DNA of 64,000 bases from Tumebacillus sp. BK434. Its GTDB lineage: Bacteria > Bacillota > Bacilli > Tumebacillales > Tumebacillaceae. The stretch lies in NCBI RefSeq assembly GCF_004340785.1, contig NZ_SLXS01000002.1, positions 1 to 64,000 on the forward strand, written 5' to 3'. Positions 48,234 to 56,769 of the stretch are shown here, one piece after another; the first letter of the stretch is position 1, and the number at the start of each line of letters is the position of its first letter. The notes under the pieces are model-generated. The model was not told the origin of the DNA. It worked only from the letters and a program-made list of their open reading frames with translations, and ran no database searches. Made by a program: the position numbers and the translations under genes.

Positions 48234-49079
48234 ATGGCTTCCAATTTGGTAAGCATGGACTGGCTGCTGGCGCATCTGCACGATCCGGAGGTGCGCGTGG
48301 TGGACTGCCGCTTTGTGTTGGGGCAGCCGGACGCAGGGGTGAGCGCGTATCAGCAAGGTCACCTGCCGGGTGCGGTCTATTTTGATCTGGAACGCGATCT
48401 GTCCGCACCGAAGGCGGAGCACGGCGGGCGCCACCCGCTGCCCGATGCAATGCTGCTCGCCGCGAAGCTCGGCGCACAAGGCATCGGCAACGGGCACCAC
48501 ATCGTCGCTTATGACGATCAGGGCGGGGCGATGGCGTCGCGCTTCTGGTGGCTGCTCAAATACCTTGGGCATGAGCGGGTCTCGGTGCTGAACGGCTCCT
48601 ACACGGCCTGGAAGGCGGCCGGGCATCCGGTGACGGCAGAGGCGGCGCCCGTTTCCAAGACGGAGTTTATCGCGCACAGCCAAACGGACTTTTTGGTGCA
48701 TATGAATGAGGTAAGAACGAAGCTTGGCGATCCGGGGACGGTGTTGATCGACTCGCGGGAAGCGGTGCGCTACCAAGGGCTGCAGGAGCCGATCGATCCG
48801 GTGGCCGGCCACATTCCGGGTGCGGTGAACCACTTCTGGAAGGATTCGCTGCAAGAAGACGGCACGTGGAAGACGGCGGACGAGCAGCGGGAGCGTTTTG
48901 CAGACATCGATCCGGACAAGGAAGTGATCGTGTACTGCGGCTCCGGCGTCACGGCGACGCCGAACATTTTGGCGCTGCAGGAGGCGGGGCATCGCAAGGT
49001 GCGGTTGTACCTCGGCTCGTGGAGCGACTGGTGCTCGTATCCGGAGAACCCGATCGCCACTTCGAAGGAAGAAGGGTAG
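48234..49079 (+). CDS. Sulfurtransferase with two rhodanese domains
   Basis: A 281-residue thiosulfate/3-mercaptopyruvate sulfurtransferase. The inactive first domain (about 1-125: MDWLLAHLHDPEVRVVDCRF; GAVYFDLERDLSAP) is followed by the active domain with the loop YCGSGVTATPNIL, whose Cys carries the persulfide. CGSGVT matches the mercaptopyruvate type more than the thiosulfate type (CRxGxT). The Toprim gene follows after 6 nt. Confidence 0.94.
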   Translation: MASNLVSMDWLLAHLHDPEVRVVDCRFVLGQPDAGVSAYQQGHLPGAVYFDLERDLSAPKAEHGGRHPLPDAMLLAAKLGAQGIGNGHHIVAYDDQGGAMASRFWWLLKYLGHERVSVLNGSYTAWKAAGHPVTAEAAPVSKTEFIAHSQTDFLVHMNEVRTKLGDPGTVLIDSREAVRYQGLQEPIDPVAGHIPGAVNHFWKDSLQEDGTWKTADEQRERFADIDPDKEVIVYCGSGVTATPNILALQEAGHRKVRLYLGSWSDWCSYPENPIATSKEEG

Positions 49080-49085
49080 AGCCTG

Positions 49086-49433
49086 ATGTATGTTGCCCGT
49101 AAAGTGATCATCGTCGAAGGGAAAACGGACAAACGGCGGCTCTTGGAGCTGCTCGCGGAACCTGTGGAAGTCATCTGCACCTACGGCACGTTGTCGGAAG
49201 AGAAGATCGAAGACATGATCGTGCCGCTGCAAGCGGAGGAAGACGTCTATATTCTGGTCGACGCGGATGACGCCGGCAACAAGATGCGCTCGCAGTTAAA
49301 ACGGGAACTGCCCAACGCCCGCCATCTGTACACGCGGCGGATGTATCGGGAAGTGGCGACGACGCCGATCGATTATCTGATCGAGGTGTTGGTGAAGGCA
49401 CACTTTGAGATCAAAACGGACTATATGCTCTAA
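49086..49433 (+). CDS. Small Toprim-domain protein (YusF-like)
   Basis: A 115-residue single Toprim fold: KVIIVEGKTDKRRL (Glu of the first motif) and VYILVDADDAGNKMRSQLKREL (DxD motif). Relatives include RNase M5 and the B. subtilis YusF protein. It may be a nuclease or nucleic-acid-binding enzyme; its substrate is unknown. It overlaps the same operon as the sulfurtransferase (6-nt gap). Confidence 0.88.
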   Translation: MYVARKVIIVEGKTDKRRLLELLAEPVEVICTYGTLSEEKIEDMIVPLQAEEDVYILVDADDAGNKMRSQLKRELPNARHLYTRRMYREVATTPIDYLIEVLVKAHFEIKTDYML

Positions 49434-49459
49434 CAGACACAGAAACGAGGGAAGTGCCC

Positions 49460-49840
49460 ATGTTGTCGACTTTTGTACGGATCGGTGCGATCAACCTGCT
49501 GCTCGCGGTGGCGCTGGGCGCGTTTGGCGCGCACGGGCTGGAGGGGAAGATCACCGATCATTATTTAGAGATCTGGAAGACGGGCGTGCAGTACCACATG
49601 CTGCATGGCACGGCGATTTTGCTGGTGGCGCTGCTGTCGCAGTATTTGGGCGGCGCGCCGAAAGCGGTCAAGGCGGCAGGGTACCTGTTCCAAGCGGGGA
49701 TCGTGCTGTTTGCCGGCAGCCTGTACGTGCTGGCCGTGACCGGCATCGGCGTGCTCGGCGCGATCACGCCGCTTGGCGGGGTCTGCTTCTTGAGCGGCTG
49801 GGCGCTGTTGGCGTATGCAGCAGGCAAGCGAACGAAATAG
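49460..49840 (+). CDS. DUF423 membrane protein (YwdK-like)
   Basis: A 126-residue protein with four hydrophobic helices. The DUF423 signature is seen in LAVALGAFGAHGLEG and WKTGVQYHMLHGTAIL. ATG 49460 is chosen over GTG 49454 because GAGGGAAG precedes it. The function of the family is unknown. Confidence 0.9.
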   Translation: MLSTFVRIGAINLLLAVALGAFGAHGLEGKITDHYLEIWKTGVQYHMLHGTAILLVALLSQYLGGAPKAVKAAGYLFQAGIVLFAGSLYVLAVTGIGVLGAITPLGGVCFLSGWALLAYAAGKRTK

Positions 49841-49853
49841 TGGAGAGACCATC

Positions 49854-49886
49854 TACCGCTCCCGGTGTAAGGGGGCGGTATTTTTA
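49854..49886 (+). terminator. Intrinsic terminator
   Basis: ACCGCTCCC/GGGGGCGGT stem followed by ATTTTTATG after the DUF423 gene. Confidence 0.8.
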
Positions 49887-49949
49887 TGCCCTTTTCACGC
49901 ATACTAAATTTGCCACAGCAAGCAGTAAAAGGAGGAGGAGGTGCGGTCG

Positions 49950-52070
49950 ATGATCCGCCGTGGGAAGAAACTCTCTAAAAGCAAGCGGTCGGAAGAGCTG
50001 GAAGGACACCGGAACAAACACAAAGCCCCGGCCTCGGAAGAAGAACAAAAAGACCAGAAACAGCAACACCAAGACCCCGACCAGACCGACCGGCCCTCCC
50101 AGCCGAAAAAGTATAGAAAGCAAAAACGCCCCGCCCGCCCTCGCCCGTCAGACAACAGCGAAGCGCAGAGCGGAGAGCAAGAGCAGAGTCAGAGCAAAGA
50201 GCAGGGTCAGAGCAAAGAGCACAACCAAAGCAAAGTGCAAGGCCAAGATGCAGAGCTGAGCCAAAACGAAGAAGCAAGCCAAAACAAAGACCCGGACAAG
50301 AACCAAACGCAGACCAAGTCAGGCAAGCGGGCAGCCAAACGAAAACGGGCTGCCAAAGAGAAGCGAGGCGCGCGCGGCGAGCAAACGGCTCAAAGTGAGC
50401 AAGCGGTTCAAGATGAGCAAGCTGAGCAGGAGAAAGATCAGGAGAAAGATCAGGAGAAAGATCAGGAGAAAGATCAGGAGAAAGATCAGGAGAAAGATCA
50501 GGAGTCTCCGCAAGGCGGGTCTGCTGATGAAGAAGAGGAGCAATCCGCTCCGATCCATCGGAAGCTGCGGGAGAACCAGAAGTTTCTGGAAGAGCTGTTC
50601 GCAGACAGCTCCGATTTTGTCATTCGGGCGTTTGAGATTGAGAAGTCGCGGAAGGCGATCTGCATCTTCGTCGACGGCCTTGTCGACACCGCACAGGTCA
50701 ACCTGATGCTGAAAGCGCTGATGATCGACGAAGGCCAGGCCGGCACCGCCAAGCGAATCTCCTTGGCTGCGCTGCCCTCTTCGCAGATCACCGAAGTCGG
50801 GGACTTCCGCGACCTCGTCCGCTCGGTCCTCGCCGGGGACACCGGCATCCTGATCGACGGCAACGATACGGGCCTCGTTCTCGGCCTGCGCGGCGGGGAG
50901 CTGCGCTCCGTCAACGAGCCGGAGACAGAAAAGGTCGTCCGCGGCCCCCGCGAAGGCTTTGTCGAGAATCTGCGCACCAACACCGCCCTCCTGCGCCGCA
51001 AACTGCGCACGCCTAATCTGAAGATGAAACCGCTGGTCGCCGGTACCGAAAGCAACACCAACCTCGTCGTCTCCTACCTCGAGGGCATCGCCGACCCGAA
51101 AGTCGTCGACGAAGTGGTCGGCCGTCTGCAGAAGATCGAGATCGATGCCATCCTCGAATCGGGCTATGTCGAAGAACTGATCCAGGACAGCACCAACTCG
51201 CCCTTCCCGCAGGTCCAGTACACCGAGCGGCCCGACTCTGTCGCCGCCGCCCTGCTCGAAGGGCGGGTCGCCATCTTCATCGACGGCACTCCGTTCGTCC
51301 TGATTGTGCCGACGACGTTCTGGCAGCTGATGCAGGCCAGCGAGGACTACTACGAACGCTACCAGATCGCCACACTGGTCCGCTGGCTGCGCTATGCGTT
51401 TCTGCTCATCTCGCTGTTTACACCGTCCTTATACATCGCCGTCACCACCTTCCACCAAGCGATGCTGCCGACGCCGCTTTTGCTCAGCATCGCGGCGGCC
51501 CGGGAAGCGATCCCTTTCCCGGCGGTCGTCGAGGCGTTCATCATGGAGATCGCCTTCGAAGCGCTGCGCGAAGCCGGCATCCGGCTCCCGAAGATGGTCG
51601 GACAGGCCGTCTCCATCCTCGGCGCCCTCGTCGTCGGCCAAGCGGCTGTTGAAGCGGGGATCGTTTCCGCCCCGATGGTAATCATCGTCTCCGTCACCGG
51701 GATCGCCTCATTTACCATCCCGCGCTATAACGCGTCGATCGCCTTTCGGATGCTGCGCTTTCCGTTGATGATCGCGGCGGCGCTCTTTGGCATCTACGGC
51801 ATCATCATCGGAGGCCTGTTTATCCTCGGGCACCTTGCCAATCTGCGCTCGTTCGGCATTCCCTATCTCTCCCCGACCGGCCCGCTTTCGGTCGGCGACC
51901 TCAAGGACGTGGTGATCCGCGCGCCTTGGTACGCGATGAAAAAGCGCCCCGAGTTCCTCTCCACCGCCAACCCGGATCGCTTAGGGAAAGACATGCAAGA
52001 AGAGATCGAGCGGCAGGACGGGCAAAAAGGTAAATGGATTGAGCATGGAAGCGGGGAGGGGAAAGCATGA
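49950..52070 (+). CDS. Spore germinant receptor A subunit with long charged N-terminus
   Basis: A 706-residue GerA-family protein. Residues about 205-700 are the normal subunit: RENQKFLEELFADSSDFVIRAFEI, FVDGLVDTAQVNLMLKAL, VVSYLEGIADPKVVDEV, PTTFWQLMQASEDYYERYQIATLVRWLRY, then about five membrane helices. The first ~200 residues are an unusual Gln/Lys/Glu/Ser-rich extension with EKDQ repeated six times. It forms the inner-membrane germinant receptor with the C, D and B subunits encoded next. ATG 49950 follows AGGAGGAGGAGGTG. It overlaps gerC by 4 nt. Confidence 0.93.
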   Translation: MIRRGKKLSKSKRSEELEGHRNKHKAPASEEEQKDQKQQHQDPDQTDRPSQPKKYRKQKRPARPRPSDNSEAQSGEQEQSQSKEQGQSKEHNQSKVQGQDAELSQNEEASQNKDPDKNQTQTKSGKRAAKRKRAAKEKRGARGEQTAQSEQAVQDEQAEQEKDQEKDQEKDQEKDQEKDQEKDQESPQGGSADEEEEQSAPIHRKLRENQKFLEELFADSSDFVIRAFEIEKSRKAICIFVDGLVDTAQVNLMLKALMIDEGQAGTAKRISLAALPSSQITEVGDFRDLVRSVLAGDTGILIDGNDTGLVLGLRGGELRSVNEPETEKVVRGPREGFVENLRTNTALLRRKLRTPNLKMKPLVAGTESNTNLVVSYLEGIADPKVVDEVVGRLQKIEIDAILESGYVEELIQDSTNSPFPQVQYTERPDSVAAALLEGRVAIFIDGTPFVLIVPTTFWQLMQASEDYYERYQIATLVRWLRYAFLLISLFTPSLYIAVTTFHQAMLPTPLLLSIAAAREAIPFPAVVEAFIMEIAFEALREAGIRLPKMVGQAVSILGALVVGQAAVEAGIVSAPMVIIVSVTGIASFTIPRYNASIAFRMLRFPLMIAAALFGIYGIIIGGLFILGHLANLRSFGIPYLSPTGPLSVGDLKDVVIRAPWYAMKKRPEFLSTANPDRLGKDMQEEIERQDGQKGKWIEHGSGEGKA
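50430..50501 (+). repeat. Six 12-bp tandem repeats in the gerA N-terminal region
   Basis: GAGAAAGATCAG is repeated six times without change, encoding (EKDQ)6. Multiples of 12 keep the frame, so copy-number change would alter the length of the charged cytoplasmic stalk without breaking the gene. Confidence 0.95.
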
Positions 52071-53242
52071 GAAACAAGCGAGTTCTGCTCGTGGCGATCA
52101 CGCTGTTGCTGGCGCTGACCCAGACCGGCTGTTGGGACCGCACCGAAGTCAACGACATTGCGATCGTGCTGGCCACCGCCTACGATCTCGAAGAGGACGG
52201 CAAGTTCCGCGTCTCCGTACAGTTGCCGCTGCCCGGCCAGCTCGGAGGCAACACGGGCGGCGGAGGCGGCACCTCCGGCTCGACCAGCTTTTATGTCGAT
52301 TCGGAGACCGGCGTGTCCATTCGCGACGCTTCCGAGCGGCTACAGCAGCGGATGCCCCGCCAGCTGTTCTACGCGCACCGCCGGGTGATGGTGATCGGCC
52401 AAGAGTTTGCGCGGGCGGGGATTCGTCCCGTGTTCGACGCCGCGGCGCGGATCCCGGAGAATCGCCTCACCGCCTCCATCGTCATCGCCGGCGGCAAAGG
52501 TTATGAGCTGCTGAACCGGCAGCCGCGCTTCGAACGCTTTTCCAGCGAAGGGATTCGCGAGATCGTCAACGCCGAATCGGTCTTCAACGCCACGATCAAA
52601 GACGTCGCGCAAAATTTGAGCCTGACGGGCATCGATGCGCTGATCCCGATCGTCGTCTCTCACGCCAGCGAAGGCACCGAGCAGAAAAACAAAGAGGTGC
52701 AATTTGGCAACTACGCCGCGTTCCATGACGACAAGATGACCGGTACGCTCAAAGGTGAGGGGATCGAGGGGATACGCTGGCTGAAAGAGCGGATCAAGCC
52801 CTATTCGGTTACGCTGTACATGGACGGCGACAAGACCGTGCTGGTCAACGTGTACAAAGGCAATTCCAGTGTCAAGCCCGTTCGCAGGAAGGATCACTTT
52901 CATTATCAGGTCAAAGTCAACGCCACCGCCTACGTACTGGAAAACCTAGACGGGATCGACCTGAGCTCCCCGGACAGCATTCAGACATTGAATCGCGCCA
53001 TGGAAGCGCGCATCCGCGAGTCGGTCTTGGCAGCGGCCAAAGACATGCAGAGGATGAATTCAGACTTCTGCGGGCTGGGACTGGTCATCGCGCGCAAGTA
53101 TCCTCAGGAATGGCGGAACACGTACCACAAGCAGTGGGGTGATGAACTGCAGAAAGCCACGTTTGACGTGCAGGCGAAAGTCAACATCTCGCGCATCGGC
53201 CTGACCTCGGAAAACCTCGCCAAGAAGGGGGAGAAAGAATGA
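52067..53242 (+). CDS. Germinant receptor C subunit lipoprotein, Ger(x)C
   Basis: A 391-residue lipoprotein. The lipobox lies at about residue 22 (LTQTGCWDRTEVNDIAIVLATAYD); CWDR.E is the hallmark of the family. A Gly/Ser-rich insertion (GGNTGGGGGTSGS) and TSFYVDSETGVSIRDASERLQQRMPRQLFYAHRRVMVIG follow. It overlaps the A subunit gene by 4 nt and the D-type gene by 4 nt. It sits on the outer face of the spore inner membrane. Confidence 0.95.
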   Translation: MRNKRVLLVAITLLLALTQTGCWDRTEVNDIAIVLATAYDLEEDGKFRVSVQLPLPGQLGGNTGGGGGTSGSTSFYVDSETGVSIRDASERLQQRMPRQLFYAHRRVMVIGQEFARAGIRPVFDAAARIPENRLTASIVIAGGKGYELLNRQPRFERFSSEGIREIVNAESVFNATIKDVAQNLSLTGIDALIPIVVSHASEGTEQKNKEVQFGNYAAFHDDKMTGTLKGEGIEGIRWLKERIKPYSVTLYMDGDKTVLVNVYKGNSSVKPVRRKDHFHYQVKVNATAYVLENLDGIDLSSPDSIQTLNRAMEARIRESVLAAAKDMQRMNSDFCGLGLVIARKYPQEWRNTYHKQWGDELQKATFDVQAKVNISRIGLTSENLAKKGEKE

Positions 53243-53469
53243 GCAGCATTTTTCTGATCATATTTCTCCTCTTCTATCTGGCAACTTGGGGATGGGACAT
53301 GCCGAAACTGAAGCAGGCGACTGGGATTGAAAAAGGGATCTATTACACGCTCGCCGTCTCCGTCCTCGGGCTGTATGTGGCGCGTCTGTTTCAATTTGAG
53401 CTGGAACTGCCGACCCATTGGGTAGTGTACACCTGGTCTGACTGGCTGCACGAGATCTTACAACAGTAG
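53239..53469 (+). CDS. Germinant receptor D-type small subunit
   Basis: A 76-residue protein with two hydrophobic helices (about 3-20 and 32-50). It is embedded between the C and B genes with a 4-nt overlap upstream and 14 nt downstream. Small two-helix D subunits that tune receptor activity are encoded in many ger operons (e.g. gerKD). The assignment rests on size, topology and position. Confidence 0.75.
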   Translation: MSSIFLIIFLLFYLATWGWDMPKLKQATGIEKGIYYTLAVSVLGLYVARLFQFELELPTHWVVYTWSDWLHEILQQ

Positions 53470-53483
53470 AGAGGAGGGGGAAA

Positions 53484-54881
53484 ATGGAGACCAAGATCAA
53501 GATCAACCACCGCCAGATGGCCTGGATGGTGACGGTGATACTCACGGCGGGCGGCTTTCTGACGACGCCCAAAACGCTGGTCGCACTCTCCAAAGCGGAC
53601 GCCTGGCTGACCCAGATCGCCGGGATGGTCTACGCGCTGTTCATCGCGGCGCTGCTCTATTATCTCGCCCGGCGCTTTCCCGGCAAAAGCCTGTTCGAGA
53701 TCACGTTTGAGCTGCTGGGAAAATGGGGCGGCGGCCTGTGCAATTTCCTGTTCTTGCTGCACATCTTCACCATCCTGATCCGCGATATGGGTGTGTTCAG
53801 CGACTTTATGAACACCACGCTGCTGATTCGCACCCCGGGCGAGATCATCGTGCTGTTGATGATTCTCTTGGTCGTCTACTTCGCGAGCAGCAGCGTCGAA
53901 GTGGCGGTGCGGGTCAACGACCTGATCTTTCCGCTGTTTCTCGGCATGCTGCTGGCCGTCCCGCTGCTGCTTGGCAACGAGTTCGATTTGCGACGCATTG
54001 AACCGATCTTCGGACAAGGCTATCACCCGGTGCTGGGGGGAAATCTGATCGCCTGGGGCTGGTATGACGAGATCCTGATCGTCGGCGCGTTTATGGGGAT
54101 GCTGGGGAGCAGCAAAAAGCTGTACGCCGCGCTGCGCCACGGCGTGATGAGCACCGCGCTGCTGATGACGATGGTGCTGTTTTTCACCGTCGCCGTGCTC
54201 GGCATCGAGGTCGCCGCCCGGCTGATGTATCCCAACTACTCGCTGGTCGAGCAGATTCATATCACCGATTACCTGGACCGGATCGAACTCTTTATGTTTT
54301 CGGTCTGGCTGCCGATCTTCTTGCTGAAGATCGCCTTCAAATTCCTCGCCATCCTGCACATTTTCAGCGCTTTCGCCGGGCGGATGAATTTGTCGCTGTA
54401 CGGGAAACAGGCCGGATGGCTCCTCCTGCTCTTGTGGTCGTTCGCCTTTAAAAGCGTCACCGAGGTCTTCAATTTTGCCAACTACGGCACCGTGTTGATC
54501 TCCGCTCCCGATATCCTGATCTGCTTGCTGCTGTATCTGGCCGGGCGCAGGCGCAAGGTGGTCGACGAAGAGGGCGTCGCAGCGGACGACAGACCCCAGC
54601 CGCAAAAAAAGCAGAAGGGCGGCATCTGGCAGTGGGCGATCCAACAACCGGAAAGGAGGTGGCAGCGGATCACCAACTATGCGGCAACGTCCGCCGTGCT
54701 GATCTTCCTGTTGGCCGCTTACTTCGGGCAATTCTCACCGGCGGCAGGAGCGATCGGCGGGGGCGGCATTCTGCTGGCGCTGATCATCGGGTATACTTCG
54801 TCCTATCTGGAGATGCGACAGGCCAATTACGCCAGCGTGCGCCGGCAGCAAAAAGCCAAACAGCGCAGGCGGGCCGGATAA
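53484..54881 (+). CDS. Germinant receptor B subunit with C-terminal extension
   Basis: A 465-residue membrane protein. Residues 1-365 form the GerB/spore permease fold (APC-like; INHRQMAWMVTVILTAGGFLTTPKTLV at helix 1, about ten helices). The extra ~100 residues (Lys/Gln-rich linker, then two more hydrophobic helices about 405-445 and a basic end) are not part of the usual ~365-residue family. It likely binds the germinant. AGAGGAGGGG precedes ATG 53484. Confidence 0.92.
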   Translation: METKIKINHRQMAWMVTVILTAGGFLTTPKTLVALSKADAWLTQIAGMVYALFIAALLYYLARRFPGKSLFEITFELLGKWGGGLCNFLFLLHIFTILIRDMGVFSDFMNTTLLIRTPGEIIVLLMILLVVYFASSSVEVAVRVNDLIFPLFLGMLLAVPLLLGNEFDLRRIEPIFGQGYHPVLGGNLIAWGWYDEILIVGAFMGMLGSSKKLYAALRHGVMSTALLMTMVLFFTVAVLGIEVAARLMYPNYSLVEQIHITDYLDRIELFMFSVWLPIFLLKIAFKFLAILHIFSAFAGRMNLSLYGKQAGWLLLLLWSFAFKSVTEVFNFANYGTVLISAPDILICLLLYLAGRRRKVVDEEGVAADDRPQPQKKQKGGIWQWAIQQPERRWQRITNYAATSAVLIFLLAAYFGQFSPAAGAIGGGGILLALIIGYTSSYLEMRQANYASVRRQQKAKQRRRAG

Positions 54882-54910
54882 GCGCGAAGGTTGCAGGCAG
54901 AAAACGGGCA

Positions 54911-54951
54911 GAAAAAAGGGACGTTCTCAGCGAACGCCCCTCTTTTTGTTG
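54911..54951. terminator. Bidirectional terminator
   Basis: GGGACGTTC/GAACGCCCC stem with AAAAAA before and TTTTTG after, between gerB and the convergent small membrane-protein gene. Confidence 0.8.
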
Positions 54952-55130
54952 TTGCGCACATACGCTTTCAACAGCACGAACACGGCCGCATACGTCCCGG
55001 TGGCCAGCACCGTCGCGATCAGCCAGTTGTCGGTGCCGAGCGTCAGGTAGAGCACGAGGTGGAACACGAAGATCACGGCGAGCCACAGCAACAGGTTCAT
55101 GCGCTCGACAAAGGACAGGATACCATTCAT
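54927..55130 (-). CDS. Small two-helix membrane protein
   Basis: A 67-residue product with two hydrophobic helices (about 12-32 and 38-58) and a basic end (VRNNKKRGVR). ATG 55130 lies 10 nt after AAGGAGG; the frame extends to GTG 55142. No family was recognised. It is convergent with the ger operon. Confidence 0.7.
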   Translation of the reverse strand: MNGILSFVERMNLLLWLAVIFVFHLVLYLTLGTDNWLIATVLATGTYAAVFVLLKAYVRNNKKRGVR

Positions 55131-55282
55131 CGCCTGCCACACCTCCTTGTTTCCATAGCGTCTCCAAGCGGATCGTTTCCATCCTTTATCGAACGTAATT
55201 TGGGCGCATTCCCCCGTGTCCGCTCGCGTGAAATAACCATAGTATGATAGTGATTCGAGGAGAGAACGGAGGGAGAAGAAAC

Positions 55283-55681
55283 GTGCCCAAAAAAGGGAAG
55301 AAAACGCGCAATGACGGTCAAAAGACTGCCGCCAGCCAGCCGCAAAAGACGACTCCGAGTCTCGGCGACCAACTGAAAGATAAACTCAAGACGGTGAACA
55401 AAGGCGGCTTGCTCGGCATGCTCAACGAGGTGCAGAAAACGACACCGGATCAATGGCAGAACCCGGACAACGTCAAAAACATGGCGAAAAAGTTTGCGGA
55501 GCAGCTGAAGATCCCAGTCAACGAAGATCGCCTGAACCAGTTCATGAAGGCCTACAAAGACGCGACCAAAGGCGGCAAACCGAACGCCAACGTCGAAGAT
55601 CTTGTCAAAAAATACGGCAACGGCAAAATTGACGATGCGACCGTCAAAGAAATGAAGAAATTTATCAAGCCAAAAGAATAA
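55283..55681 (+). CDS. Basic helical protein, perhaps SpoVIF-like
   Basis: A 132-residue Lys-rich protein. A basic disordered head (PKKGKKTRNDGQKTAASQPQ) is followed by helical repeats: NPDNVKNMAKKFAEQLKIPVNEDRLNQFMKAYKD and VKKYGNGKIDDATVKEMKKFI. The helical part reminds me of stage VI sporulation protein F, a short protein of similar helical pattern; this is a weak resemblance. GTG 55283 follows CGGAGGGAG. It lies near the ger operon. Confidence 0.65.
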   Translation: MPKKGKKTRNDGQKTAASQPQKTTPSLGDQLKDKLKTVNKGGLLGMLNEVQKTTPDQWQNPDNVKNMAKKFAEQLKIPVNEDRLNQFMKAYKDATKGGKPNANVEDLVKKYGNGKIDDATVKEMKKFIKPKE

Positions 55682-55693
55682 GCGACGCATGCA

Positions 55694-55725
55694 GGGACTG
55701 CCTCTCACGGGCAGTTCCTTTTTTG
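55694..55725 (+). terminator. Intrinsic terminator
   Basis: GGGACTGCC/GGCAGTTCC stem followed by TTTTTTG, just after the basic helical protein gene. Confidence 0.88.
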
Positions 55726-55767
55726 TATCCAAGCAGCCAAAAAGCAGCAAAAACAGGCATAAAAAAC

Positions 55768-55793
55768 GGGGAGGCTATTTCGCTTCCCCGTCT
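55768..55793 (-). terminator. Terminator overlapping the end of the 55775 gene
   Basis: On the minus strand ACGGGGAAGCG.../...GCCTCCCCGT forms a stem followed by TTTTTTATG. Confidence 0.8.
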
Positions 55794-56365
55794 GCCGCTT
55801 GCTGCTCCCCTTCCCCGCCGCCTCCCCCGCTTCCGCCGCCGCCAAGCAGGGCGCCGGAAAGCGGCGAGTTGAGCAGGGCCATCAACAGCGCCGCCCATTC
55901 GCCGGTGGTGAGCTCTTTGACATTGCCTTGCATCAGCTTGGGCAGCACGCCGGCCGAATTCAACTGCGAGCCGACGCCGTGCAGCCCGTCGAAGATCTGG
56001 TCGGCGCGCTGCATATAGCCCATACATTGTTTGCAAAAGTTGCGCAGCTGGCCGATCGATTTGATCGAGTCCTCGACAAACGTCGGGCTCTTCGGACTCG
56101 GCAGTTGAAAGCTGGGGAAGGAGGCCCCGCCGGGCAGTGGAATTTTGCGACCGCCCGGGGACGCCGCGTTGCTGGCTTTGGCGCTCCGTCCGCTTTTTTT
56201 GTTGTGCCTGGTCTTCAACTCCGCTTTGATGAGCCGGATCTCTTTCTCCAGCAGCTGTTTTTTATGTGTATACGAGGGATGGCCGGCTTGCAAGGCAGTC
56301 AGTTCTGCTTCGAGTTTCCGCACGTGCTTTTTGAGAGCGCTGTGTTTTTTTGATTTGACAGCCAC
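55775..56365 (-). CDS. Hypothetical coiled-coil protein, Gly-rich end
   Basis: A 196-residue product starting at GTG 56365, 8 nt after AACGGAGGTG. The first ~60 residues form a basic coiled coil (SALKKHVRKLEAELTALQ; LLEKEIRLIKAELKTRHNKK). Next come a Pro/Ser linker, a helical region with CKQCMGYMQRADQIFDGL, and a Gly/Glu-rich tail. The open frame runs to 56494, but that start lacks a ribosome site. No family was recognised; a spore or coat role is possible from its surroundings only. Confidence 0.65.
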   Translation of the reverse strand: MAVKSKKHSALKKHVRKLEAELTALQAGHPSYTHKKQLLEKEIRLIKAELKTRHNKKSGRSAKASNAASPGGRKIPLPGGASFPSFQLPSPKSPTFVEDSIKSIGQLRNFCKQCMGYMQRADQIFDGLHGVGSQLNSAGVLPKLMQGNVKELTTGEWAALLMALLNSPLSGALLGGGGSGGGGGEGEQQAADGEAK

Positions 56366-56487
56366 GATCGACACCTCCGTTTTCCATATCAACATATGGA
56401 AAAGCTGATCGTATCGTGTGGGCGGATATGGAGAATGGGCGGAAGAGATACTAAGCCTGACCTTAGACTTTGGGGAGGGATTCGAGC

Positions 56488-56733
56488 GTGGCACAGACCA
56501 ACAGCCAGGACCGTTACGCCCGCCACGGCGGGGTGCATTTTACCCAGAAAGCGTCGCCCGAAGAGATCAACAACTTCGTGAGAAACCTGCCGGAATCACG
56601 CCGTGAAAGCCTGTTCGAAGTCCTCGACGAGTTGAACAGCGCCGGCATGATCCAGATTCAAAATGACGGCGTCTTCTCCGACCCTTACGGCAACCTCCAC
56701 GGCACCGAAGGCTGCTACGACGGCGAGGAGTAA
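56488..56733 (+). CDS. Hypothetical acidic protein
   Basis: An 81-residue soluble product from GTG 56488, preceded by GGGGAGGG. It reads VAQTNSQDRYARHGGVHFTQKASPEEINNFVRNLP, then SLFEVLDELNSAGMIQIQNDGVFSDPYGNL. No family was recognised. It is divergent from the coiled-coil gene, with a terminator downstream. Confidence 0.7.
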   Translation: MAQTNSQDRYARHGGVHFTQKASPEEINNFVRNLPESRRESLFEVLDELNSAGMIQIQNDGVFSDPYGNLHGTEGCYDGEE

Positions 56734-56736
56734 AAG

Positions 56737-56767
56737 AAAAACCTCCACAGGCGCTGTGGAGGTTTTT
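56737..56767. terminator. Bidirectional terminator
   Basis: AAAAACCTCCACAG/CTGTGGAGGTTTTT 14-bp arms with a 3-nt loop, between the acidic protein gene and the convergent aspartate aminotransferase. Confidence 0.95.
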
Positions 56768-56769
56768 TG

